Of a stretch of 64,000 nucleotides of DNA, positions 7,620 through 15,303 are shown in pieces. The notes under the pieces are model-generated. The model made no database searches. It was given only the letters and a program-made list of their open reading frames with translations, and was not told the origin of the DNA. The DNA lies in the NCBI RefSeq assembly GCF_900185715.1, contig NZ_FYAS01000055.1:1-64000 (forward strand), given 5' to 3'. Position 1 is the first letter of the stretch, and the number at the start of each line of letters is the position of its first letter. Position numbers and translations under genes: made by a program. This DNA is from Allobosea sp. CS1GBMeth4. GTDB taxonomy: Bacteria > Pseudomonadota > Alphaproteobacteria > Rhizobiales > Beijerinckiaceae.

Positions 7620-8908
7620 CAGCCGAGCAGCGGCTTCACGCGGGCGACTGCGTCGTCCATCGCCTGCTGCGGCGGCTTGCGGCCGAGCACCGCCGCTTGA
7701 GTCTCCTCGACGAAGATGTCGTGGGCGCGGGCCTGCTCGTCGAAGGCGGGCAGATGGATGCGCGAGGCTTTCAGCGCCGCGGCCTCGTCGGCCGCATAGG
7801 GCATCGCCGCCATCAGCTTGTCGTCGGCATAGGTCGAGATCCGCGTCGGGCCGTTGCCGTTGAGCGCCATCGCGGTGGCGCCGGCCTTCGAGGACAGCGC
7901 GCGGATCAGCTCCCAGGCGAGCGGCTTCTGCTTCGCGTTCCTCGGGATCATCAGCGACCAGAACTCGACCGTGGGCGCAAAGGCGAGCCTGCCGGCGAGG
8001 TCGGCCGCCATCGGCGGCAGCAACGACTTGAAGCGCCCGCCGTACTTGCCCTTGGCCGGATCATTGTAGGAGACGAGGCGGGCGAACGGGTTGATCGTCA
8101 TCGCCGCCCGGCCCTGCTGCATCCAGGTGGTGATCTCCTCGTTGTTCACCGTGGCGAAGTTCCGCGGCAGCACGCCGGTCTTGTAGAGATCGGCGAGGAT
8201 GGTCAGGGCCTTGACCATGGCCGGTTCGTTGGCGACGAGCTTGCCGTCGGCGGTCATGTAGTCGCCGCCGAGGCAACGGGCGAAGGTCAGGAAGTTCGAG
8301 GCGAAGACCGCGGTGAAGGCGAGGCCGTGGACCTGCGTGCCATCGTCGCGCTTGAAGGTGAGCTTGCGGGCGAGCTCGACCAGCTCCTCGAAGCTCGCCG
8401 GCAGCGTGCCGACGCCGCGCTCCTCCAGCAGGGCCTCGTTGTAGATCAGCGCATTGGTGGCGTGGCGGACCGGGATCCCGTGCAGCGCGCCATCGCGCTT
8501 GAGCGGGCCGATCAGGCCTGGCGCGAAATCGTCGAAGGCCTCGATCGGCGCCTCCTTCAGCAGCGCATCGAGCGGCTCGAACAGCCTGAGATTGCGCGGC
8601 ACGGCGCGGCCGTTGACGAGGTAGGCGACGTCGATCGAGGTCTCGGCCAGCGAGGCCTCGCGCAGCAGGCGCTCGTGCACGGCGTTGACGTCGCCGAAGG
8701 TGACCCAGTTCAGACTCGCTCCGCTCGCCTTGCGGAAGGCTTCGGTGGCGTCGCCTCCCGGCCCGGTCGTGGCCGCGGTCTGATGGACGCGATGGCCGAG
8801 CACGGTCAGCGTCTGCGCCTGGGCGAAGACCCGGCCGGGCAGGGCCGCAGCGGCCACGGCCGCGCCTGCGAGAGCGCCGAAGCGGCGGCGCGAGATCGGA
8901 AAGGTCAT
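7619..8908 (-). CDS. ABC solute-binding protein, family 1 (paralogue B)
   Basis: A 429-residue periplasmic sugar-type binding protein with a Tat-like signal (SRRRFGAL) and an Ala-rich hydrophobic segment. The ATG at 8908 is chosen because GGAGGAG lies five bases upstream; an earlier ATG at 8944 has none. It is a clear tandem paralogue of the next gene upstream: both share WMQQGRAAM, the ALNGNGP-R-STYAD block and a C-terminal LPAFDE block. It probably delivers a carbohydrate or uronate to the permeases at 12344-14039. Two binding proteins for one permease pair suggest two related ligands. Confidence 0.9.
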   Translation of the reverse strand: MTFPISRRRFGALAGAAVAAAALPGRVFAQAQTLTVLGHRVHQTAATTGPGGDATEAFRKASGASLNWVTFGDVNAVHERLLREASLAETSIDVAYLVNGRAVPRNLRLFEPLDALLKEAPIEAFDDFAPGLIGPLKRDGALHGIPVRHATNALIYNEALLEERGVGTLPASFEELVELARKLTFKRDDGTQVHGLAFTAVFASNFLTFARCLGGDYMTADGKLVANEPAMVKALTILADLYKTGVLPRNFATVNNEEITTWMQQGRAAMTINPFARLVSYNDPAKGKYGGRFKSLLPPMAADLAGRLAFAPTVEFWSLMIPRNAKQKPLAWELIRALSSKAGATAMALNGNGPTRISTYADDKLMAAMPYAADEAAALKASRIHLPAFDEQARAHDIFVEETQAAVLGRKPPQQAMDDAVARVKPLLG

Positions 8909-8959
8909 GGCATCTCCTCCGGACGTCCAAGTCTTCGGCGCCATGGCCGCTGCGTGAGG

Positions 8960-10261
8960 TCAGGCCGGCAGCAGCGGCTGGACGCGCTTGACCAGCGAGG
9001 CCATCGCCTCCTCCGGCGTCTTCATGCCGAGCACCGCGGCCTCCGCCTCCTCCTTGAAGAGGTCGCCGGCACGCGCCGCCTCGTCGAAGGCCGGCAGCGG
9101 CACGCGTGCCACCTTCAGCACCTTCAGCTCCTCGGCCGCATAGGGCACGGTGCCGGCGAAGCTCGGGTCGGCATAGGTCGAGGCGCGCACCGGGCCGTTG
9201 CCGTTGAGCGCCGCCTTCAGCGTCGCCTCCTTCGAGGCCATCGCCTTGATGAAGCTCCAGGCAAGGTCCTTCCGCTTCGCGTTCTTCGGGATGACCATAC
9301 CCCAGAACTCGACCTTGGCCGGGGCCGCGTCGTATTTCCCCGCCAGCGTCTTCGAGGCCGGCACGGCGACCGTCTTGATCCTGCCGGGGAATTTCGACTT
9401 CTGCGGATCGTTGTAGATGCGGTTGCGGCCCATGCTCTGCAGGCTCATCGCCGCCCGGCCCTGCTGCATCCAGACATTGACGTCCTCGGGCGAGAGCGTC
9501 GCGAAACTGCGTGGGAAGGCGTTGGCCTGGAACAGTTCGCGCAGGGTCCTGATCGCATTCAGCATCGGCGGCTGGTCGGCGGCGCATTTGAAGTCGGGCG
9601 TGATGAACTCGCCGTCCCAGGCGCGGGCGAGGTCGATGACGTTGGGATAGGTCACGCCCGGCGTGCACAGGCCGACGACCTGGGTGCCGTCGGCGCGGCG
9701 ATAGCTGCAGGCCTTGGCGATCTCGATCATCTCCTCGATCGTCGCCGGCGGCCTGGAGAAACCCTTCTCGGCCAGGATCTCTTCGTTGTAGTGCAGCCCG
9801 GACGAGGCATGCCGGAACGGCACGGCGAGCTGCCTGCCGCCGACATTCATGCCCTTCATCAAGCCGGGGAAGATGTCGGCGAGGTCCTCGACCGGGTCCT
9901 TCTTCAGGTAATCGTCGAGCGGCTCGAACAGGCTGGCGGCGCGCGGCACGACCTGCGTGTTGACGACGAAGCCGACGTCGACCGAGGTCTCGCCGAGGCT
10001 CGCCTCGCGGAACAGGCGCTCCTGCAGCGGGCCGGTGTCGAAGGTTGTCCACTGGACGCTGACGCCGTTCCTGGCGGCCCAGTCCCTGGTGATGTCGCCG
10101 CCCTGCGCGCCGGTCGAGACCGTCTGCATGACGCGATGGGTGAAGACGTTGAACGGCCCGCCTTGCTGCGCACGCGCTGCCCCGCCCGCGAGCGCCGCGA
10201 AGCTCAACCCGAGAATGCCGGCGCCGAACTGCCTACGGCTCGGTCCCGTCTCCGTGCTCAT
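8960..10261 (-). CDS. ABC solute-binding protein, family 1 (paralogue A)
   Basis: A 433-residue periplasmic binding protein with an N-terminal Tat-like signal (SRRQFGAG, 8-15). GGGAGGAAAAAC precedes its ATG, which lies 29 bases inside the end of the GntR regulator gene, so regulator and binding protein are co-transcribed. Paralogue B follows 51 bases downstream and shares several sequence blocks over the whole length, indicating local duplication. Substrate is unknown; the nearby mandelate-racemase-type enzyme suggests a sugar acid or an oligosaccharide that yields one. Confidence 0.9.
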   Translation of the reverse strand: MSTETGPSRRQFGAGILGLSFAALAGGAARAQQGGPFNVFTHRVMQTVSTGAQGGDITRDWAARNGVSVQWTTFDTGPLQERLFREASLGETSVDVGFVVNTQVVPRAASLFEPLDDYLKKDPVEDLADIFPGLMKGMNVGGRQLAVPFRHASSGLHYNEEILAEKGFSRPPATIEEMIEIAKACSYRRADGTQVVGLCTPGVTYPNVIDLARAWDGEFITPDFKCAADQPPMLNAIRTLRELFQANAFPRSFATLSPEDVNVWMQQGRAAMSLQSMGRNRIYNDPQKSKFPGRIKTVAVPASKTLAGKYDAAPAKVEFWGMVIPKNAKRKDLAWSFIKAMASKEATLKAALNGNGPVRASTYADPSFAGTVPYAAEELKVLKVARVPLPAFDEAARAGDLFKEEAEAAVLGMKTPEEAMASLVKRVQPLLPA

Positions 10262-11024
10262 GTTTTTCCTCCCGATGGCTCGCGAGTTCCGCGATGGCGG
10301 CTTCAGCCGCTTCGAAATGCTTGTTCATGGCAGCCGAGGCCGCGACCGGATCACCCTCGCGGATCGCCGCGACGACGCGCACGTGCCGCTCGAGAGTGCG
10401 GCGCCAATCGGCCCTGGTGCGCGTCCCGCGCGAGTTGAAGATCTCCATCACCTCGCGGATCACCGGCCGCAGGCCCCTGATCTGGAAATCGAGCAGGCGG
10501 TTGCCGGAGGAGGCGGCGATCGCCTCGTGGAAATCGAGATCGGCCTCGATCCAGCGCGGCACGCGGCCGAGCGCATCCTCCATGCGGGCGAGGATCAGGT
10601 CGAGCTTCTCGACATCCCCGGCCGAACGCCGCGCGGCGCTGTGGGCGGCGATCGGCGGCTCGAGGATACGGCGCAGCTCCACCGCCTCGGTCAGGCCGTT
10701 CGGGCGGCCGCGCACGGCGAAGCGATAGAAGCGATCGAGCGGGGCGGCATCGAGCGCCTGCACCCGGGTCGGCTTGCCCTGCTGGATATGGACGACGCCC
10801 ATCGCCGCGAGCTGGCGGATCGCCTCGCGGGCGATCGGCTTGCTGACGCCGAAGGAGGCGGCGATCCGCGCTTCCGACGGCAAGGCGTCGCCGGGCTTGA
10901 GCCTGCCGTCCTGGATCGCCTGGGTGATGCGCTGGATGACGGCATCGCCGAGCCGCATCGGCACCACGTCGCCGCCGGCGAACGGGTCGTCCCCGTCCAG
11001 CAGGGATGAAGCGGCATCGCGCAT
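10233..11024 (-). CDS. GntR/FadR-family transcriptional regulator
   Basis: A 263-residue repressor-type protein: winged helix at about residues 25-90 (LPSEARIAASFGVSKPIARE) and an all-helical FCD ligand domain at about 100-240 with the metal-site pattern DLDFHEAIA and later histidines. FadR-subfamily proteins of this kind usually respond to sugar acids or other organic acids. It is divergent from the mandelate-racemase-type gene, and a 23-bp palindrome lies between them. It overlaps the first binding-protein gene by 29 bases and so is probably autoregulated with the transport genes. Confidence 0.92.
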   Translation of the reverse strand: MRDAASSLLDGDDPFAGGDVVPMRLGDAVIQRITQAIQDGRLKPGDALPSEARIAASFGVSKPIAREAIRQLAAMGVVHIQQGKPTRVQALDAAPLDRFYRFAVRGRPNGLTEAVELRRILEPPIAAHSAARRSAGDVEKLDLILARMEDALGRVPRWIEADLDFHEAIAASSGNRLLDFQIRGLRPVIREVMEIFNSRGTRTRADWRRTLERHVRVVAAIREGDPVAASAAMNKHFEAAEAAIAELASHREEKHEHGDGTEP

Positions 11025-11066
11025 CGGTCACCTCCGTTCGACGATCATTGACAGATGCCGCTCCAC

Positions 11067-11099
11067 TTGGCAACTGTTCAACCTATCAGATAAGTTGAA
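11067..11099 (+). promoter_or_regulatory. Candidate GntR operator overlapping a promoter
   Basis: An inverted repeat at 11077-11099 has arms TTCAACCTATC and GATAAGTTGAA around one central base; ten of eleven pairs match. It lies 22 bases before the mandelate-racemase-type start and overlaps a possible promoter (TTGGCA 11067-11072, GATAAG 11089-11094, spacing 16). The size and single-base centre suit a GntR-family dimer, most likely the divergent regulator. Confidence 0.6.
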
Positions 11100-11121
11100 T
11101 GACATGGGAGGACGACGCCGC

Positions 11122-12246
11122 ATGCCGGCCAGCCGCATCTCGAAGATCGTCGCGCACCCGCTGCGGGCGGCCCTGCCCAAGGTCCAGCGGACCTCGCAGG
11201 GCGACTATCCGGCGATCGAGATCGTCGTGGTCGAGGTCGAGACCGAAGACGGCACTGGCGGCTTCGGCGAAGGGCTCTGCCGCCGTGGCGCGGCAGGCTA
11301 TGCCCGCTTCATCGAGGAGGCGCTGGCGCCGCGGCTCATCGGGCGCGATGCCGCCGATCGGCGCGCGCTCTGGAAGACGATGCGCGCCGCCTTGTCCGGG
11401 CGGCCGGGCGGCCAGATCGTCGAGGCGATCGCCGCCGTCGACATCGCGCTCTGGGACATCGCCGGCAAGCAGGCGGGCCAACCGGTCCACAAGCTGCTCG
11501 GCGGCATGGGGCGCAAGGAGGTCGCGGCCTATGCCTCCTCGATCAACTGGCTCGACGATGCCACCGTCGAGGCGGAGGTCGCCGCCGTGCTGGGAGCCGG
11601 CTTCCGCGAGGTCAAGGTCAAGCTCGGCCACCCGCTGCGCGACGCGATCGCCCGCGCGAAACTCGTCCGCAGGCTCGCCGGCGACGACATTGCTCTCTAT
11701 GTCGATGCGAACTGGGCCTATGACGTCGACGATGCGCTGACCGTCGGGCGGGCCCTGGCCGATCTCGGCTATGGCTTCTTCGAGGAGCCGATCGCGCCGC
11801 AGGACCGCGAGGGCTATCGCCGCCTCGCCCGGCACCTGCCGATCAGGCTCGCGGCGGGCGAAAGCGACTTCGTCGCGACGGATGCGCTGGCCTCGCTGCA
11901 GGACCGCTCGCTCGGGCTGATCCAGCCCGACGTGACGCGCTCGGGCGGGATCAGCGAGACCTGGCGCATCTGCGAGCTCGCCGCCGCCTTCAACACTCCT
12001 TACGCCCCGCATGTCGGCTGGTCGGGCGCGATCTGCGTCGCCGCCAGCCTGCAGCTCGCCGCCGCGGCCGAGAGCTTCCGCACCTTCGAGTGCATGGTCT
12101 ACCAGAACCCGCTGCGCGACGCCTTCACCCATCCGATCGTCGGCGAGGGTGCGCAGCTGGTCGACGGCAAGCTGTCCGTGCCGCAGGGGCCGGGTCTCGG
12201 CATCGAGATCGACCGCGACGCGCTGGCGCGCTTCAGGATCGCGTGA
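11122..12246 (+). CDS. Mandelate racemase/muconate lactonizing enzyme family protein
   Basis: A 374-residue enolase-superfamily enzyme, probably a sugar-acid dehydratase or epimerase. The active site is complete for the mandelate racemase subgroup: K165-x-K167, metal ligands D195, E221 and E247, the D270/H297 dyad, and E323. The (alpha/beta)7-beta barrel is preceded by the usual capping domain. ATG 11122 is preceded by GGGAGG at ten bases; ATG 11104 is a less likely alternative. It heads the plus-strand operon with two permeases and two unknown proteins, facing the SDR, binding proteins and GntR regulator. Substrate cannot be assigned from sequence alone. Confidence 0.9.
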   Translation: MPASRISKIVAHPLRAALPKVQRTSQGDYPAIEIVVVEVETEDGTGGFGEGLCRRGAAGYARFIEEALAPRLIGRDAADRRALWKTMRAALSGRPGGQIVEAIAAVDIALWDIAGKQAGQPVHKLLGGMGRKEVAAYASSINWLDDATVEAEVAAVLGAGFREVKVKLGHPLRDAIARAKLVRRLAGDDIALYVDANWAYDVDDALTVGRALADLGYGFFEEPIAPQDREGYRRLARHLPIRLAAGESDFVATDALASLQDRSLGLIQPDVTRSGGISETWRICELAAAFNTPYAPHVGWSGAICVAASLQLAAAAESFRTFECMVYQNPLRDAFTHPIVGEGAQLVDGKLSVPQGPGLGIEIDRDALARFRIA

Positions 12247-12283
12247 CAATGCGCGTTGCTCTCGGCCTCCAATCCCTCGCGGC

Positions 12284-12324
12284 TCATCCCGGACAAGCGG
12301 CGAAGCCGCGCCGATCCGGGATGA
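12284..12324. repeat. REP-like palindrome between enzyme and permease genes
   Basis: Outer arms TCATCCCGGA (12284-12293) and TCCGGGATGA (12315-12324) enclose an inner perfect hairpin GCGGC-GAA-GCCGC (12297-12309). It sits in the 97-base gap between the first gene and the permease gene of one operon. It has no T-tract. This resembles short palindromic repeats dispersed in alphaproteobacterial genomes and may stabilise the upstream part of the transcript or lower read-through. Confidence 0.65.
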
Positions 12325-12343
12325 CCAGGGTGGAGGATCGGAG

Positions 12344-13219
12344 ATGAGCCAGAGAACGCCCCTCTCCGCCATCGCGCTGGTCTCGCCGGTGCAGCTGATG
12401 ATCGGCGGCATCATCTTCCTGCCGGCGATCTACGTCTTCTGGCTCAGCCTCAACCAGTCATCCTTCGGCCAGGCGGCGAGCTTCGTCGGCTTCGCCAACT
12501 ACGCCAAGGTGCTGGGCGATCCCTATTTCTGGAAGGCGCTGCTCAACACGGTGATCGTGGTCGCCGTGGTGGTGCATGTCGAATTGCTGCTCGGGCTCGG
12601 CATGGCGCTGTTCTTCGCCTCGGGCGTGCCGTTCCGGCCGCTGCTGCTGGCGATCGTGCTCGCGCCCTATGCCGTCAGCGAGGTTTCCGCCGTCGTCATG
12701 TGGCGCTTCCTGTTCGAGCCCGATGTCGGGATGATGAGCCGGCTTCTGATGTCGCTCGGCCTGCCGCCGATCGAATGGGCGGTGAACCCGGGCCACGGCC
12801 TCGCCATGGTCAGCCTGCTCTCGATCTGGCTGCACCTGCCCTTCAGCTTCATCATCCTCTATGCGGCGCGGCTCTCGATCTCGAGCGATCTCTACGAGGC
12901 CGCGGCGATCGACGGCGCTTCGCCCTGGACCTCGTTCCGCCGGGTCACGCTGCCGCTCCTGATGCCGGCGCTGCTGATCGCGGCGCTGTTCCGCTACATC
13001 TTCGCCTTCCGCCTGTTCTCCGAGGTCTGGCTGATGACCGGCGGCGGCCCGGCGCGCTCGACCGAGGTGATGGCGGTCTACCTCTATCTCGAGGCCTTCC
13101 GCTACAACGCCTTCGGCCCGGCCGCCGCCACCGGCTGGCTGCTCGTGCTCGCCTCGCTCCTGCTCGCGCTGCTCTATCTGCGCCGGCTCTACAGGGAGAT
13201 GTTCGGCAAGCATGCCTAA
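12344..13219 (+). CDS. Carbohydrate ABC transporter permease, MalF type
   Basis: A 291-residue inner membrane permease with six predicted membrane segments and the EAA-loop (YEAAAIDGASPWTSFRRVTLPLL) that contacts the ATPase. ATG 12344 has GGAGG seven bases upstream. It overlaps the MalG-type gene by eight bases. No ATPase gene accompanies the pair, which suggests use of a shared ATPase of the MsmK/UgpC kind. With the two binding proteins on the other strand it should import a carbohydrate or sugar acid. Confidence 0.92.
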   Translation: MSQRTPLSAIALVSPVQLMIGGIIFLPAIYVFWLSLNQSSFGQAASFVGFANYAKVLGDPYFWKALLNTVIVVAVVVHVELLLGLGMALFFASGVPFRPLLLAIVLAPYAVSEVSAVVMWRFLFEPDVGMMSRLLMSLGLPPIEWAVNPGHGLAMVSLLSIWLHLPFSFIILYAARLSISSDLYEAAAIDGASPWTSFRRVTLPLLMPALLIAALFRYIFAFRLFSEVWLMTGGGPARSTEVMAVYLYLEAFRYNAFGPAAATGWLLVLASLLLALLYLRRLYREMFGKHA

Positions 13220-14039
13220 GCTTCTGCGCCATCTCCTCAAGCTCGTCGGCGTCGCCGCGATCGTCGCCTGGTCGCTGGTGCCGATCGGCCTGATCGCATT
13301 GTCGTCCTTCAAGGCCGACCGCGACATTTTTTCGACGACGGGCGCGCTGTCCTTTTCTCCGACGCTGGCGAACTACCAGGCTCTGTGGAGCCGCTGGGGC
13401 GACTTCTTCTTCGGCCTGTGGAACAGCTTCCTGGTCACGCTCGGCGCGACCGTGCTCGCCGTCGGCGTCTCCCTGCTCGCCGGCTTCGCCTATTCGCGCT
13501 TCGCCTCCAGGGGCCTGCAGGCTTCCGCTTTCTTCCTGATCTTCATCCGGCTGATCCCGCCGATCGTGATCACCCTGCCGCTGTTTCCGGTGGTGAACCG
13601 GCTCGGCCTCAACGACACCCATTTCGTGCTGATCGTGCTCTACGCCACCTTCTTCGTCTCGCTCGGGACGGTGGTGATGCGCACCTTCATCGACCAGATC
13701 CCGCGCGAGCTCGACGAGGCCGCGATGATGGACGGCGCCTCGCAGATCCAGATCATCGCCCGCGTGATCCTGCCGATGGCGGCGCAGGGCATGCTCGCGG
13801 TCTCGGTCTTCGTCATCGTCTATGCCTGGAACGAATTCCTCTTCGCCTTCATCTTCACCACGACCAAGGCCAAGACCGCGCCGCTGGTGATCTCCGAGAT
13901 GATCGGCGCCGTCGAGGGCGTCGAATGGGGTGTGCTCTTCGCCGCCTCGACCGTGCAGCTCGTGCCGGTGCTCGCCTTCGTCGTCCTCATGCAGAAGCAT
14001 CTCGTCGCCGGCCTGACCGCCGGCGCGGTGAAGGGGTAA
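13212..14039 (+). CDS. Carbohydrate ABC transporter permease, MalG type
   Basis: A 275-residue permease with six hydrophobic segments, the first at about residues 12-32, and the EAA motif DEAAMMDGASQIQIIARVILP at about 173-193. It forms the second half of the channel with the preceding MalF-type protein and starts within that gene. Five bases separate it from the next gene. The conserved large periplasmic loop before the second segment is short, as usual for MalG proteins. Confidence 0.92.
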   Translation: MPKLLRHLLKLVGVAAIVAWSLVPIGLIALSSFKADRDIFSTTGALSFSPTLANYQALWSRWGDFFFGLWNSFLVTLGATVLAVGVSLLAGFAYSRFASRGLQASAFFLIFIRLIPPIVITLPLFPVVNRLGLNDTHFVLIVLYATFFVSLGTVVMRTFIDQIPRELDEAAMMDGASQIQIIARVILPMAAQGMLAVSVFVIVYAWNEFLFAFIFTTTKAKTAPLVISEMIGAVEGVEWGVLFAASTVQLVPVLAFVVLMQKHLVAGLTAGAVKG

Positions 14040-14044
14040 TCGCC

Positions 14045-14929
14045 ATGACCGACATCGACACCCTGCGCCGCGCCATCCGCGAGGCCGATCCGCAGCTCAG
14101 CCGCTTCGATCCCCTGTCCCGGATCATCTGCCTCGACGATTTCGACCGCGGCATGTGCGGCTGGACCCAGCTCGTCGGCAATTACGAGGACAGTCTCGAC
14201 GCGATGCTGCCGGGCTATGCCCAGCACAGCCACGCCATGCTCTCGACCCTGCCGAACTGGGATTTCGGCTCGCATGGCGGGGTCGACGGCTCCTATGCGC
14301 TGAAGATCGCGACGCGGCCGAGGAAGGGCGCGCAGAACGTCGCGATCAAGCGCCTGACCTTCCGCCGGGCGGGGCCGATCCGGCTCGAGGCCTATTTCAC
14401 CTTCAAACCGGAGGCGACCGATCTGCTGCTGTCGGAGACCGACATCCGCTCCTTCGGCTTCCTCTACGATCTCCAGATCGGCGACGCGTCGGGACCGGGC
14501 GACCGGGTGATGCCGCATCTGCGCTTCCTCAACGCGCAGGACGGCGAGCATATCCAGAGATGGCAGTTCAAGCGCAGGACGACGCCGATCAAGCCGATCG
14601 GCACGGCCGGCAAGACCATCACCCACTATCATCTGTCGCCGGATGACTGGGAGAACCTGCCGGGCGGCGAGCAGCGGCTCTGCTACAACGAGATCCCGAC
14701 CAAGGTGAACTGGCACTATCTGCGCTTCGACTTCGACCTCGCCTCGATGCAGGCGACCGGATTTCAGGTGAATGACCGCGTGTTCTCCCTGGAGAGCTTC
14801 GACTGCATCCGCATCCCGGCGATGAAGAACCTGTGGTGCATGCTCAACCTCGCCTTCTTCGCCGAGACCGATACCGACAAGCGCGCCTTCGCCTATCTCG
14901 ATTCCGTATGCCTGTCGGGAGAGTTCTGA
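14045..14929 (+). CDS. DUF6772-like protein of unknown function
   Basis: A 294-residue soluble protein without signal peptide or membrane segment. It begins with a region I associate with DUF6772 (PLSRIICLDDFDRGMCGW), rich in aromatic residues and predicted beta strands; features include GGVDGSYALKIATRPRKGA and a run of WHYLRFDFDL near residue 225-235. The pattern suggests a jelly-roll or beta-sandwich, perhaps carbohydrate-active or carbohydrate-binding, but no catalytic motif is recognisable. It is translationally coupled to the next small gene (TGATG) and follows the permeases by five bases, so it is part of the sugar-acid operon. The family name is from memory; function is unknown. Confidence 0.7.
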   Translation: MTDIDTLRRAIREADPQLSRFDPLSRIICLDDFDRGMCGWTQLVGNYEDSLDAMLPGYAQHSHAMLSTLPNWDFGSHGGVDGSYALKIATRPRKGAQNVAIKRLTFRRAGPIRLEAYFTFKPEATDLLLSETDIRSFGFLYDLQIGDASGPGDRVMPHLRFLNAQDGEHIQRWQFKRRTTPIKPIGTAGKTITHYHLSPDDWENLPGGEQRLCYNEIPTKVNWHYLRFDFDLASMQATGFQVNDRVFSLESFDCIRIPAMKNLWCMLNLAFFAETDTDKRAFAYLDSVCLSGEF

Positions 14930-15264
14930 TGCTGCCCGAGAATCTCACCGCCGTCGTCGCCCGCAACGAGACCTGGAGCGGCGCGAGCGCGACGGAGCCC
15001 TACGAGGCCGGCTGGGCCAGGGAGGCGATCGTCTTCGTGCGGGCGCTGAAGGAGCCGAAGGGGGCGCTGCCCAAGGCGCGGATCGAGATCTCGGCCGACG
15101 GCATGCACTGGTGCGCCGAGGGCTCGGAGTTCGCGCTGCCGGCAACCAGGGACGCGGTGACCTTCCAGCGCCTCACGCATTTCGGCAATTTCGTGCGCGT
15201 CGCCGCGACGCTGCCCGACGGCGCCGCGATCACCGTGCTGGTGACGCTGCACCTGAAGGCCTGA
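14929..15264 (+). CDS. Small unknown protein of the sugar-acid operon
   Basis: A 111-residue cytoplasmic protein, starting at ATG 14929 inside the stop of the preceding gene. It has alternating hydrophobic strands and the segment IEISADGMHWC, like the strand-turn pattern of discoidin-like beta-sandwich domains, and ends with a strand-rich tail (FVRVAATLPDG-AITVLVTLHL). No family is recognised. Strict coupling to the DUF6772-like gene suggests the two products act together, possibly as a complex that binds or processes the transported sugar. Confidence 0.65.
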   Translation: MLPENLTAVVARNETWSGASATEPYEAGWAREAIVFVRALKEPKGALPKARIEISADGMHWCAEGSEFALPATRDAVTFQRLTHFGNFVRVAATLPDGAAITVLVTLHLKA

Positions 15265-15268
15265 GGCG

Positions 15269-15291
15269 CGGCCTGCCCCGAAGGCGGGCCG
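15269..15291. terminator. Hairpin between convergent operons
   Basis: The stem CGGCCTGCC and its partner GGCGGGCCG (one mismatch) with loop CCGAA lie five bases after the last plus-strand stop and 13 before the end of the convergent M81 gene. There is no T-tract on either strand, so it may act as a weak or factor-assisted bidirectional terminator. Confidence 0.45.
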
Positions 15292-15303
15292 GACGCCGCC
15301 GCC

